Assembly: GCA_947179195.1 (NCBI GenBank) | Contig: CAMXAS010000057.1 | Coordinates: 1-7,560, forward strand | Reading direction: 5' to 3' | Origin: an uncultured Bacteroidales bacterium | GTDB taxonomy: Bacteria; Bacteroidota; Bacteroidia; Bacteroidales; P3 | DNA length: 7,560 nt | Part shown: in pieces, positions 1 through 6,440 of the stretch | Layout: every line of letters starts with the position of its first letter | Position numbering within the stretch: the stretch's first letter is position 1 | Notes under the pieces: generated by a model | Seen by the model: only the letters and a program-made list of their open reading frames with translations | What the model was told of the DNA's origin: nothing | Database searches by the model: none | Translations under genes and position numbers: made by a program

Positions 1-1458
1 ACCCACCGTTTCAAAAACGCGCCGCACTTCAACTTCGAAACCCCTTTGAGGACTTTGGTGTGGATTACCTCCCTCATCTCCATCGGCGTGTGTTTCGGCG
101 TCAGCTACCTGCTGTTGGGCGACCTGCAGACGGGCATAGACGGCCTGTGGTGGAAACTGGCCAGCATCATCGGCTGCGGTACGCTGGCGGCCGCCATCAT
201 CCCCGAACTGACGAAAGTGTTCACGAGTTCCAAGTCCATCCACGTACAGGAAGTGGTGACGGCCTCGCGCGAGGGCGGCGCTTCGCTCAACATCCTGTCC
301 GGTATGGTGGCCGGTAATTTCAGCGGCTTCTGGAAAGGCATCACGATTGTGGCCTTGATGTGCATCGCGTTCTGGATCAGTTCCATGGGGCTGGACGCCT
401 TGATTGCGGATCCGGCCAACAAGGGCTATATCGCCATTTTCGCGTTCGGCCTCGTGGCGTTCGGCTTCCTCAGCATGGGCCCCGTGACGATTGCCGTGGA
501 CAGCTACGGCCCCGTGACCGACAACGCACAGTCGGTGTTCGAACTGTCGCGCATCGACAAACGCCCGAACATCGAACAGGATATCGAAAGCAACTTCGGC
601 TTCAGGCCCGATTTTGAAAAGGGCAAATTCTATCTGGAAGAAAACGACTCGGCCGGCAATACGTTCAAGGCCACGGCCAAACCGGTACTCATCGGCACGG
701 CCGTTGTGGGCGCGACGACGATGATTTTCGCCATCGTCTTGATTTTGAAGAGCCTCGGTATGCTTTCGTTGGAACTGACCTCCGCCCCCGTCCTCTTGGG
801 CTTCATCTGCGGCGGGGCCGTCATCTACTGGTTCTCGGGCGCGTCCATCCAGGCCGTGACGACCGGCGCTTACCGGGCCGTAGAGTTCATCAAGAAGAAC
901 CTGAAATTGGATAAGGAAGAAGCCGACATCGAGGATTCGAAGAAGGTCGTGAAGATTTGTACGCAATACGCCCAATACGGGATGTGGAACATCTTCGGCG
1001 TGATTTTCTGCCTGACGCTGGCGTTCGCGTTCTTCGACCCCAACTTCTTCGTGGCCTACCTGATGGGCATCGCGATTTTCGGTCTGTTCCAGGCCCTGTA
1101 TATGGCCAACGCCGGCGGTGCGTGGGACAACGCCAAGAAGGTGGTGGAAGTGGATTTGAAGGAAAAGGGCACGCCCTTGCACGACGCTTCGGTGGTAGGC
1201 GACACGGTGGGCGACCCCTACAAGGACACGACCTCGGTTTCGCTGAACCCCATCATCAAGTTCTCGACGCTGTTCGGCTTGTTGGCGGCGGAAATCGCCG
1301 TGACGATGAAACTGAACACGATTCAGGCCGGTACCCTCGACTTCACGCCGGTGGTCGGCGTGCTGTTCCTGCTGGTCGGCCTGTATTTCGTCTATCGTTC
1401 GTTCTACAAGATGCGGATTCCGAAAGACAACGCCTTTAAGGTGGGCAAGAAGAAATAG
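1..1458 (+). CDS. hppA: Membrane-bound ion-translocating pyrophosphatase, C-terminal part (5' end cut by window edge)
   Basis: This integral membrane enzyme hydrolyses cytoplasmic pyrophosphate and couples it to export of H+ and/or Na+. The reading frame is open from base 1, so an apparent TTG start at 46 is internal and the true start lies outside the window. About 485 residues are visible, with many hydrophobic helices. Family motifs are present: GPVTDNA near 509-528, GNT(F)KATAK near 655-681, GGAWDNAKK near 1114-1140, and GDTVGDPYKD near 1198-1227, followed by SLNPIIK. These supply the Asp, Asn and Lys ligands of the Mg-PPi site and the late-helix Lys near the ion gate. Two features are unusual. 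A Lys (667-669) sits where K+-dependent enzymes have Ala, which in the classical scheme suggests K+ independence. The loop between the DNA and GNT motifs is about 20 residues longer than usual. Pumped-ion specificity cannot be read because the earlier gate helices are missing. The gene is followed by a terminator and looks like the end of its transcription unit. Confidence 0.96.
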   Translation, partial: THRFKNAPHFNFETPLRTLVWITSLISIGVCFGVSYLLLGDLQTGIDGLWWKLASIIGCGTLAAAIIPELTKVFTSSKSIHVQEVVTASREGGASLNILSGMVAGNFSGFWKGITIVALMCIAFWISSMGLDALIADPANKGYIAIFAFGLVAFGFLSMGPVTIAVDSYGPVTDNAQSVFELSRIDKRPNIEQDIESNFGFRPDFEKGKFYLEENDSAGNTFKATAKPVLIGTAVVGATTMIFAIVLILKSLGMLSLELTSAPVLLGFICGGAVIYWFSGASIQAVTTGAYRAVEFIKKNLKLDKEEADIEDSKKVVKICTQYAQYGMWNIFGVIFCLTLAFAFFDPNFFVAYLMGIAIFGLFQALYMANAGGAWDNAKKVVEVDLKEKGTPLHDASVVGDTVGDPYKDTTSVSLNPIIKFSTLFGLLAAEIAVTMKLNTIQAGTLDFTPVVGVLFLLVGLYFVYRSFYKMRIPKDNAFKVGKKK

Positions 1459-1478
1459 CGGTTGCCGCATTTGGATGC

Positions 1479-1530
1479 AAGCCCCGTCCCGATACGCCCC
1501 ACGGCGTTTTCCGGACGGGGCTTTTCATTT
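1479..1530 (+). terminator. Rho-independent terminator after hppA
   Basis: The 11-base arm AAGCCCCGTCC (1479-1489) pairs perfectly with GGACGGGGCTT (1513-1523). A small inner stem, ACGCC (1494-1498) with GGCGT (1503-1507), lies in the loop. The stem runs into a T-rich tract that continues to about 1535. It lies 20 bases after the hppA stop codon and separates it from the tRNA-Ala promoter. Confidence 0.88.
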
Positions 1531-1540
1531 TTTTTGAAAA

Positions 1541-1572
1541 TTTGCATTTATCAAATAATCGTTATATCTTTG
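1541..1572 (+). promoter_or_regulatory. Bacteroidota-type promoter of tRNA-Ala
   Basis: TTTG at 1541-1544 and TATCTTTG at 1565-1572 are separated by 20 bases. This matches the TTTG / TAnnTTTG promoter of the Bacteroidota primary sigma factor at its usual spacing. Initiation would be expected around 1578-1580, a few bases before the mature tRNA 5' end at 1585. It is the clearest promoter in the window. Confidence 0.8.
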
Positions 1573-1584
1573 CACCCTCTTTAC

Positions 1585-1658
1585 GGGGCATTAGCTCAGT
1601 TGGCTAGAGCGTTTGACTGGCAGTCAAGAGGTCAGGGGTTCGACTCCCCTATGCTCCA
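1585..1658 (+). tRNA. tRNA-Ala (anticodon GGC)
   Basis: The cloverleaf folds completely. The acceptor is GGGGCAT with ATGCTCC and includes the G3-U70 wobble pair that is the alanine identity element. The D stem is GCTC/GAGC. The anticodon stem is TTTGA/TCAAG with loop CTGGCAG, giving anticodon GGC, which reads GCC/GCU. The T arm is AGGGG-TTCGACT-CCCCT. The discriminator is A1658, followed by CAC, so CCA is not encoded and must be added after transcription. The gene has its own promoter upstream and a hairpin terminator 10 bases downstream. Confidence 0.97.
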
Positions 1659-1667
1659 CACGGAATG

Positions 1668-1698
1668 AAAAGACCCGGCCTTATGGTCGGGTCTTTTT
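1668..1698 (+). terminator. Bidirectional terminator between tRNA-Ala and sbcC
   Basis: AAAAGACCCG (1668-1677) pairs with CGGGTCTTTT (1688-1697). GCC/GGT extends the stem to 13 bp (one G-U pair) around a TTAT loop. The plus strand has a run of five T, so it can end the tRNA-Ala transcript. The A-run at the left becomes a T-run on the minus strand, so the same hairpin can end sbcC, whose stop codon is only 5 bases away at 1703-1705. Confidence 0.88.
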
Positions 1699-1702
1699 GT
1701 TT

Positions 1703-4700
1703 TTATCCCACGCGTACCCGGCTTCCGCCCCCGCCCGTGGGTTCCACGAGAATCCGGCACGGAATCCGCTCCGTCATTTCAGCTACGTGCGTAATGACGC
1801 CTATCTTGCGGCCCTGCGTCTGCAAATGCTCCAAAGCCGCCATCGCGGTCTGCAACGTGTCGGCGTCCAAGGAGCCGAAGCCCTCGTCTATAAATAGCGA
1901 ATCCACCCGCATCGTATTGGACGAAAGCGAGGCCAGGCCCAACGCCAAGGCCAACGAAACGAGGAATGACTCGCCGCCCGAAAGCGAATGTACGCTCCGC
2001 ACCTCGCCCAGCATATCCCCGTCTTCGACCTGCAAGGCCAACGTATCGCCGACCCGCTGTATCGTATAGCGTTTGGTCAGCTGCTCGAGATGACGGTTGG
2101 CATAGCCGAGCAGGATATCCAACGTATAGGCCTGCGCCATCTGCTTGAACTTGCCGCCGTCGGCGCTGCCGAACAGTTCGTTGAGTTTGGCCCATTCTTC
2201 GTAGGCGAGGCGGGCTTTCTCCATTTCGGCCGTCAACCGCTTCAAATGCGCCTGCCGGTCGGCCTCCTGCCTGAACTGCAGTTCGAGCTCGGTCTTGCGC
2301 CGTTGCCGTTCTTCCAAGGCCTGTTGCGCCTCGGCCAATTGAGCCGCCAAGACCGCACGGTCGGTGTCTTCGGCCGGATGCGCCGACTGTTGCCGATGCG
2401 CCGGCAACTGCGACTGCCGTTCTTCCCAAACGCTCTGCGCCTGAATCTGCCCCTGCCGCCCCTGCTCGCGTTGCCGTTGCCAAGCCGCCAAATCGGTTTC
2501 GGACGTGGACAGCAACTGTTGCAACCGTTCCTCCGTGCCGACATCCGCATGGGCGGACAGCCACGACTGTATATATTCAAACTTCCGTTCTATCGATGCG
2601 TTCAATTCGGCCTGACGGTCGGCCAATTGCTTGCATTGGGTTTCGAGTGCGGTCTTCTGACGTTCCGCCGCCTGCAAGGCCGTTTCCGCCGACTGCAAAG
2701 CGGTTTCCAAGGCCTGCCGCTGCGACTTGAAGCGGCTTTCCACCTGCTCCAAGCGTTCCTCGCCCCACAACTGCCGGTAGGCTTCGGCCAGGGCTTCTAT
2801 CTGTTGCTGCAAGGCCGCCAGTTCTTCCTGCTTTTGCCGCAAGGCCTGCGCCTCGGTTTCCGTCACTTCCTGCAAGCCGGCCAAGGCCACCCGCGCTTCC
2901 TGCGCCTGCCGCTCGGCCGTCTGACGGCGGTTTTCATGCTGTTGCCAAGCCGCCACGCGGCTTTCGATTTCCGCTTGCAGACGTCCCGTCTGCCACAGCG
3001 TTTCCCAATCGGGCAGACATTGGGTCAGATGCCCGCCCAAGGCCGCGTGCGCCTCTGCGGCCCGCTTCCGATAGGTCTCGGTCATGGCTTCCAAGCGCTG
3101 CAATTCGGCCTGACGGTCCGCCATCCGCTTGGCCTGCGCCTCCATCGCGGCCCGCAAGGCCTCCTTGGCCTGTTGCAAGCGGGTTTCATCCTCGCTCAAT
3201 ACGTCAAGCCGGTCGCCCCACGGATGATGCACGGCCCCGCAGACCGGACACGGCTGTCCCTCCGTCAACTGCTGGCGCAACGCAAAGACCTGTTCCGGCA
3301 AAGCCTCGGCCAACTGCTTGGCCTGCTGTTCCTGCTCGGCCAACACCGCTTGGTCTTGCGCCAACTGCGCGCGGTTCTGCCCGGCCAACGTCTCGTTCTG
3401 CCGCTGTTGCGCCGTCTCGTTCGCGACGGTCTCGCACAGATTGTGCAACAGGGCGGCCTGCTGCGCCAGTTCGGCATCGGTTTTATGCTGTTCCGCATAT
3501 TGCTGTTCCGCCGCCAAATCCTGCGCCGCCCGGTCTTGTTGGGCGGTCAAACGCGCCAAATCGGCCGTATGCTGCTGCCACTGCTTTTGCGCGGTTTCTT
3601 GCGCCGCCTGCAGTTTGCGCCGCTGGGCATCCCGCTCCTGCACCGTGGTCCGCCACTGTTTGGCCTGCTCCAACTTCGGCACCACCTCTTCTTCGTACTG
3701 CCGTAGCCACGCCTGCAAGGCAGCCTGCGCCTCGGCCCGACGCTGCGTCAAGCCGTCCAAAGCGGCCACCTGCCGCGTCAAATCGGCCTCCACCTGCGCG
3801 GCCTGTTGCGCCGCCTGCTGCCGTTCGCGCCCATCGCGGCTGTAATCGGCATAGTCGGTGCGCACCTGCCAGGCGGTTTCCACCTGCGGCAGATGCGGAT
3901 GCGCCTCCTCGAAGGCCGCCATCCGCGCCTTGGCCTGTTCCAAGCCCTGACGCGCCTCTTGTTCCCCTTTTACCAGTTCGTCGTAGCGTTGCAACCACTG
4001 CCCGGCCTGTCGGTAGGCCTCTACCTGCCGCGTGCGCTGTTCCAAGTCGGGCAACAGGCCGTCGTATTCCGTCTGCAAACGCTCGCGGTCTTCGGCCGAC
4101 ATCAGGTTCAGCCCTTCGGTTTGCAGTTCGTATTGCCGATAGCGTTCCGCGGCTTCCTTGTTCTTCTGAAACAAGGCCGACGATATGCGCCCGAAGACCT
4201 CCGTCCCCGTCAGCTTCTCCAAAATCTCGGCCTTCTCGCTCTGGGTAGCCTTGAGAAAGGCGGCGAAATCACCCTGCGCCAACAGGACGGAGCGCGTGAA
4301 CTGCGCGAACGACAAGCCGACGAGCTGCGCAATCCGGTTCCACAACTCGGTACGCTTGCCGCCCTCTTCCCGGCCGGTTTTGAGATTGTAGAGACGGACT
4401 TCCGCCTCCTGCAACGCGCCGTCCGCACGGTCTCGCGCACGACGCACGACCCAGCGTACCCGATAGGGCTCGCCCGACAACGCCTGGAAATCGACTTCGG
4501 CATAACCCTCGGCGCAACCGCGGCGCAACAGGAAACGGGCGTCGTGCGGCGAGAGGTTCTTGCCGACCTCGGTGATAGCCACGTTGTTTTCCCGTGCCTT
4601 TTCCAAACGCGGGGTCTTGCCGTACAAGGCCAAGCACAACACGTCCAGCAATGTGGACTTGCCCGCCCCCGTGGGGCCCGTAATGGCGAACAAACCGGCG

Positions 4701-4786
4701 GAAGCCAAGGGTTCGCGCCGGAAATCCAATTCAAAATCGCCCTCTATCGACGCGATATTCCTGCCGCGTATGGCCAATATCTTCAT
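1703..4786 (-). CDS. sbcC: Exonuclease SbcCD ATPase subunit SbcC (Rad50-like SMC family)
   Basis: SbcC is the ATPase and DNA-tethering subunit of SbcCD. The complex opens hairpins, trims DNA ends, cleaves cruciform structures and processes protein-blocked breaks. The 1027-residue protein is near the family's usual length (about 1050 in E. coli). It has an N-terminal ATPase lobe with Walker A GPTGAGKST at residues 37-45 and a Q-loop Gln171 in LLAQGDF. Two long Gln/Ala/Glu-rich coiled coils (about 200-500 and 530-860) flank the zinc hook C513-P-V-C516 at the exact midpoint. The C-terminal lobe has the signature SGGES (936-940), Walker B SLFIDEG with D967-E968, the D-loop SLD, and switch His1000 in ITHVAEM. 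The ATG overlaps the sbcD stop (ATGA). It is preceded 6 bases upstream by a strong AAGGAGGT ribosome site at 4793-4800, which fixes the start. Translation is probably coupled to sbcD. No disruption is seen. Confidence 0.97.
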   Translation of the reverse strand: MKILAIRGRNIASIEGDFELDFRREPLASAGLFAITGPTGAGKSTLLDVLCLALYGKTPRLEKARENNVAITEVGKNLSPHDARFLLRRGCAEGYAEVDFQALSGEPYRVRWVVRRARDRADGALQEAEVRLYNLKTGREEGGKRTELWNRIAQLVGLSFAQFTRSVLLAQGDFAAFLKATQSEKAEILEKLTGTEVFGRISSALFQKNKEAAERYRQYELQTEGLNLMSAEDRERLQTEYDGLLPDLEQRTRQVEAYRQAGQWLQRYDELVKGEQEARQGLEQAKARMAAFEEAHPHLPQVETAWQVRTDYADYSRDGRERQQAAQQAAQVEADLTRQVAALDGLTQRRAEAQAALQAWLRQYEEEVVPKLEQAKQWRTTVQERDAQRRKLQAAQETAQKQWQQHTADLARLTAQQDRAAQDLAAEQQYAEQHKTDAELAQQAALLHNLCETVANETAQQRQNETLAGQNRAQLAQDQAVLAEQEQQAKQLAEALPEQVFALRQQLTEGQPCPVCGAVHHPWGDRLDVLSEDETRLQQAKEALRAAMEAQAKRMADRQAELQRLEAMTETYRKRAAEAHAALGGHLTQCLPDWETLWQTGRLQAEIESRVAAWQQHENRRQTAERQAQEARVALAGLQEVTETEAQALRQKQEELAALQQQIEALAEAYRQLWGEERLEQVESRFKSQRQALETALQSAETALQAAERQKTALETQCKQLADRQAELNASIERKFEYIQSWLSAHADVGTEERLQQLLSTSETDLAAWQRQREQGRQGQIQAQSVWEERQSQLPAHRQQSAHPAEDTDRAVLAAQLAEAQQALEERQRRKTELELQFRQEADRQAHLKRLTAEMEKARLAYEEWAKLNELFGSADGGKFKQMAQAYTLDILLGYANRHLEQLTKRYTIQRVGDTLALQVEDGDMLGEVRSVHSLSGGESFLVSLALALGLASLSSNTMRVDSLFIDEGFGSLDADTLQTAMAALEHLQTQGRKIGVITHVAEMTERIPCRILVEPTGGGGSRVRVG

Positions 4787-6045
4787 GCTTCCACCTCCTT
4801 AATCACGTCCGACATCAGTTTTTGCAAGGCCTCCGGCATTTCCACGCCGTATTTCTTCCGATACACTTCCTGTGCGATGCCCAAAGGCGGTATCTGCGAC
4901 AGCGTGCGTTGGGCGGCCGCTTCTCCGACGCCATCACGTCCGCCGGCAGACGCATCCCCGGCGGCCTTGGCCGGATAGAACGGCAAGATGGCCGTAAGCC
5001 GCACGCTCTTGCCTTTCAACGCCTTTTCTATCTTGTAGCGCATCGTCGGGTCAGGCCCGAACATCTGCACCTTGATTTCCAAATAGGGCGAACCGTCCGT
5101 GACCTCGCCCTGCGGCAATTCGGCCAAGGCCGCCAGCACCTCGTCTATCGTGCCGGGCTGTTCGGGCACGCTCCACAAGGCCACCTGGGGCTCGTAAGGC
5201 AGCAGGTCTATGGCGACGCCCCCGCCGGAGAGTTCCACGCGGCATACGCTCTGCGCATTGCGCTTTTCGGCGAACGACATGGGTATCGGCGCGCCGGCAT
5301 AGCGCACCGTATCGCGACCGGCCACACGCTGCGCCCGGTGCAGATGCCCCAAGGCGCCATAGGCGACATCGGGCGGAAAGATGGCGTCCGACACGCAGTC
5401 CAGGCCACCGATGACGACGCGTTCGCTACGGTCGCGCTCGGAGACGGCGGCCCCCAGCACATGGAGATGCCCCGTCATCACGATAGGCTTGCCGTTTGCC
5501 TGCCGGCGCGCCGCCTCGGCCAAAGCCGTATATAACTTTTGCACGCCCTCGTCGTAGGTAGCGGCGGGCGGATAGTCGCCCTGACGCAGGTAAGGCACGG
5601 CCACGCAACAGGCCTCCACCTCGCCCGACGCCCCGCGCAGCGGCAACACCATACGGGCGGCCGCGCCCGCCAACGCCGCCTCCGTATCGGCCAAGCCCTC
5701 GGCCTCGCCGTAATGCACGGAGCCGACCACCGTGACGTTCATCGTCTCCAGCAAGGGGGCGGGCGCTTCCAGACGCGCGGCCGAATCGTGGTTGCCGGCC
5801 GTAATGATGACCTGTAGATTCGGCAACCGGTTGCCGACCTCGCGCAGAAAGGCGTAATACAAGTGCTGCGCCTTGGCCGGCGGGTTGGGGCCGTCGAACA
5901 CGTCGCCCGTCACGAGCAAGACATCCGCCCGCTGCGCAACCAACGTGTCCGCCAGCCACGCGAAGAAATGCCGGTGCTCCCCGTAGCGGTCGTAACCGTA
6001 AAAATTCTGACCGATATGCCAGTCGGCCGTATGTATTAGAACCAT
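4783..6045 (-). CDS. sbcD: Exonuclease SbcCD nuclease subunit SbcD (Mre11-like metallophosphoesterase)
   Basis: SbcD is the Mn2+-dependent nuclease subunit of SbcCD, with ATP-dependent double-strand exonuclease and single-strand endonuclease activity. At 420 residues it is slightly longer than E. coli SbcD (400). Metal-binding motifs are in the expected order: D8-x-H10 (HTADWHIG), GD48VFD, GN85H86D, G-H193-L-H195, and GH234-L-H236. The C-terminal capping region is followed by a Gly/Ala/Asp-rich linker (about 359-381). A final helical segment starting near IAQEVYRKKYG should dock on the SbcC coiled-coil base. The linker is probably the reason for the extra length. The ATG at 6043-6045 places the metal motif at residue 8, as in the family, so the start is secure. 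No Shine-Dalgarno sequence is evident here, which is usual for Bacteroidota and contrasts with sbcC. The gene is first in the sbcDC operon and divergent from tRNA-Arg. Confidence 0.97.
   Translation of the reverse strand: MVLIHTADWHIGQNFYGYDRYGEHRHFFAWLADTLVAQRADVLLVTGDVFDGPNPPAKAQHLYYAFLREVGNRLPNLQVIITAGNHDSAARLEAPAPLLETMNVTVVGSVHYGEAEGLADTEAALAGAAARMVLPLRGASGEVEACCVAVPYLRQGDYPPAATYDEGVQKLYTALAEAARRQANGKPIVMTGHLHVLGAAVSERDRSERVVIGGLDCVSDAIFPPDVAYGALGHLHRAQRVAGRDTVRYAGAPIPMSFAEKRNAQSVCRVELSGGGVAIDLLPYEPQVALWSVPEQPGTIDEVLAALAELPQGEVTDGSPYLEIKVQMFGPDPTMRYKIEKALKGKSVRLTAILPFYPAKAAGDASAGGRDGVGEAAAQRTLSQIPPLGIAQEVYRKKYGVEMPEALQKLMSDVIKEVEA
4793..4800 (-). promoter_or_regulatory. Strong Shine-Dalgarno sequence for sbcC inside the end of sbcD
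   Basis: On the minus strand AAGGAGGT lies six bases before the sbcC ATG, inside the last codons of sbcD. It is a near-perfect anti-16S match. Bacteroidota genes seldom rely on such sites. Here it may boost re-initiation at the ATGA stop-start overlap and help set SbcC:SbcD stoichiometry. The role is inferred; the sequence itself is clear. Confidence 0.75.
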
Positions 6046-6063
6046 AGCTGCTATATAACCTTA

Positions 6064-6071
6064 CAAATGTA
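6064..6071 (-). promoter_or_regulatory. Probable -7 element of the sbcDC promoter
   Basis: The minus strand reads TACATTTG, matching TAnnTTTG. It ends 18 bases before the sbcD ATG, so the leader would be very short (about 10-12 bases). No TTTG is found at the expected -33 distance, so the promoter is only half supported. It sits 20 bases from the divergent tRNA-Arg -7 element. Confidence 0.5.
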
Positions 6072-6091
6072 CGAATTTTCATTTTTTTTCG

Positions 6092-6099
6092 TATTTTTG
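6092..6099 (+). promoter_or_regulatory. Probable -7 element of the tRNA-Arg promoter
   Basis: TATTTTTG matches TAnnTTTG and lies 37 bases before the mature tRNA 5' end, predicting a start near 6106 and a leader of about 30 bases. The expected upstream TTTG is absent, and the region before it is T-rich. It diverges from the sbcD element at 6064-6071. Confidence 0.55.
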
Positions 6100-6113
6100 C
6101 AGACCTTTTACAG

Positions 6114-6129
6114 CGTCCATTGATGGACG
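6114..6129 (+). other. Leader hairpin before tRNA-Arg
   Basis: CGTCCAT (6114-6120) and ATGGACG (6123-6129) are perfect inverted repeats separated by two bases. In RNA this would form a 6-bp stem with a TTGA tetraloop. It lies between the predicted transcription start and the tRNA 5' end, so it should be in the precursor leader that RNase P removes. A protein-binding palindrome is an alternative. Confidence 0.5.
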
Positions 6130-6136
6130 AAGGGTT

Positions 6137-6210
6137 GGTTCCGTAGCTCAGCTGGATAGAGCAACTGCCTTCTAAGCAGTAGGCCGCGCGTTCGAATCGC
6201 GCCGGAATCA
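6137..6210 (+). tRNA. tRNA-Arg (anticodon TCT)
   Basis: The cloverleaf is complete. The acceptor is GGTTCCG with CGGAATC (one G-U pair), and the D stem is GCTC/GAGC. The anticodon stem is ACTGC/GCAGT with loop CTTCTAA, giving anticodon TCT, which reads AGA/AGG. The T arm is GCGCG-TTCGAAT-CGCGC. The discriminator is A6210, followed by CAA, so CCA is not encoded. Composition falls sharply just beyond its 3' end, where the AT-rich AbiTii-like region begins. tRNA 3' ends are common integration targets, but no second copy of this 3' end is present in the window. Confidence 0.97.
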
Positions 6211-6224
6211 CAAAGGCCAGCCGC

Positions 6225-6255
6225 AAACAAGCAGCTGTTTTTGTTTTAGTTTTAG
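6225..6255 (+). terminator. Weak possible terminator after tRNA-Arg
   Basis: AAACA (6225-6229) can pair with TGTTT (6236-6240) around an AGCAGC loop. The stem is followed by a T-rich run (TTGTTTTAGTTTTAG). It is short and AT-rich, so it is much weaker than the two terminators to the left. Its position just after the tRNA is the main support. Confidence 0.35.
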
Positions 6256-6300
6256 TTACACACGTTTTCGCGCTCTGTCACGCTCCAGCCGATTTCCCGC

Positions 6301-6392
6301 TGTTTTACCAAACAAACACGCTTTTTTGTCTGTGTGTTTCGCCAATGTTTTACCAAAATGCCACAAACGAACATACTTTTTTGTATGTTTGC
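6301..6392 (+). repeat. Tandem imperfect repeat of two T6-loop palindromes upstream of the AbiTii-like gene
   Basis: The 12-mer TGTTTTACCAAA occurs at 6301-6312 and again at 6346-6357. Each copy is followed by a CAAAC-containing left arm, the shared string CTTTTTTGT (6321-6329 and 6376-6384), and a right arm. The first palindrome pairs AAACACGC (6314-6321) with GTGTGTTT (6332-6339), with one wobble. The second pairs CGAACATAC (6368-6376) with GTATGTTTG (6383-6391) around TTTTTT. The second unit carries about 10 extra bases. The arrangement resembles duplicated operators; a role in folded RNA is the alternative. The 230-base gap between tRNA-Arg and the gene holds nothing else clear. Confidence 0.7.
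6384..6391 (+). promoter_or_regulatory. Probable -7 promoter element of the AbiTii-like gene
   Basis: TATGTTTG matches TAnnTTTG and forms the right arm of the second palindrome. A regulator bound to the palindrome would therefore cover the promoter. Initiation near 6398 would give a leader of about 43 bases. No TTTG lies at the usual -33 distance, so an activator or a relaxed promoter is possible. The gene's start lacks a Shine-Dalgarno sequence and is preceded by A-rich sequence. Confidence 0.5.
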
Positions 6393-6440
6393 AAAAGGGA
6401 CTGAAAAAGACGCAACAACTAACTAGTCAAAGAACAACGC

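Noticed and set aside
46..1458. A complete gene starting at the TTG at 46
   Set aside because: The frame is open back to base 1, and the family is normally 650 residues or more. The visible protein begins mid-way through the membrane domain, so the TTG is internal.
1462..1897. Small open frames across tRNA-Ala (68 and 94 residues)
   Set aside because: They contain the translated tRNA sequence and the terminator, a common false call over RNA genes.
1988..3706. 572-residue open frame on the plus strand, opposite sbcC
   Set aside because: It is antisense to a well-supported, motif-complete sbcC gene of high GC content. Its product is a Leu/Arg/Gln/Phe-rich mirror of the coiled coil with no recognisable domain.
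1979..4200. Repeated short GC-rich words in sbcC that look like a repeat array
   Set aside because: They reflect Gln/Ala/Glu-rich heptads of the coiled coil with biased codons. No unit has fixed length or spacing, and there is no CRISPR-like repeat-spacer pattern anywhere.
3806..4978. 390-residue open frame on the plus strand across the sbcC/sbcD junction
   Set aside because: It is antisense to both subunit genes, its composition follows from their codon bias, and it contains no motif.
5426..6226. 266-residue open frame on the minus strand running through tRNA-Arg into sbcD
   Set aside because: It would translate the antisense of a tRNA and an out-of-phase sbcD frame. The product is Arg/Gly-rich without domain signals.
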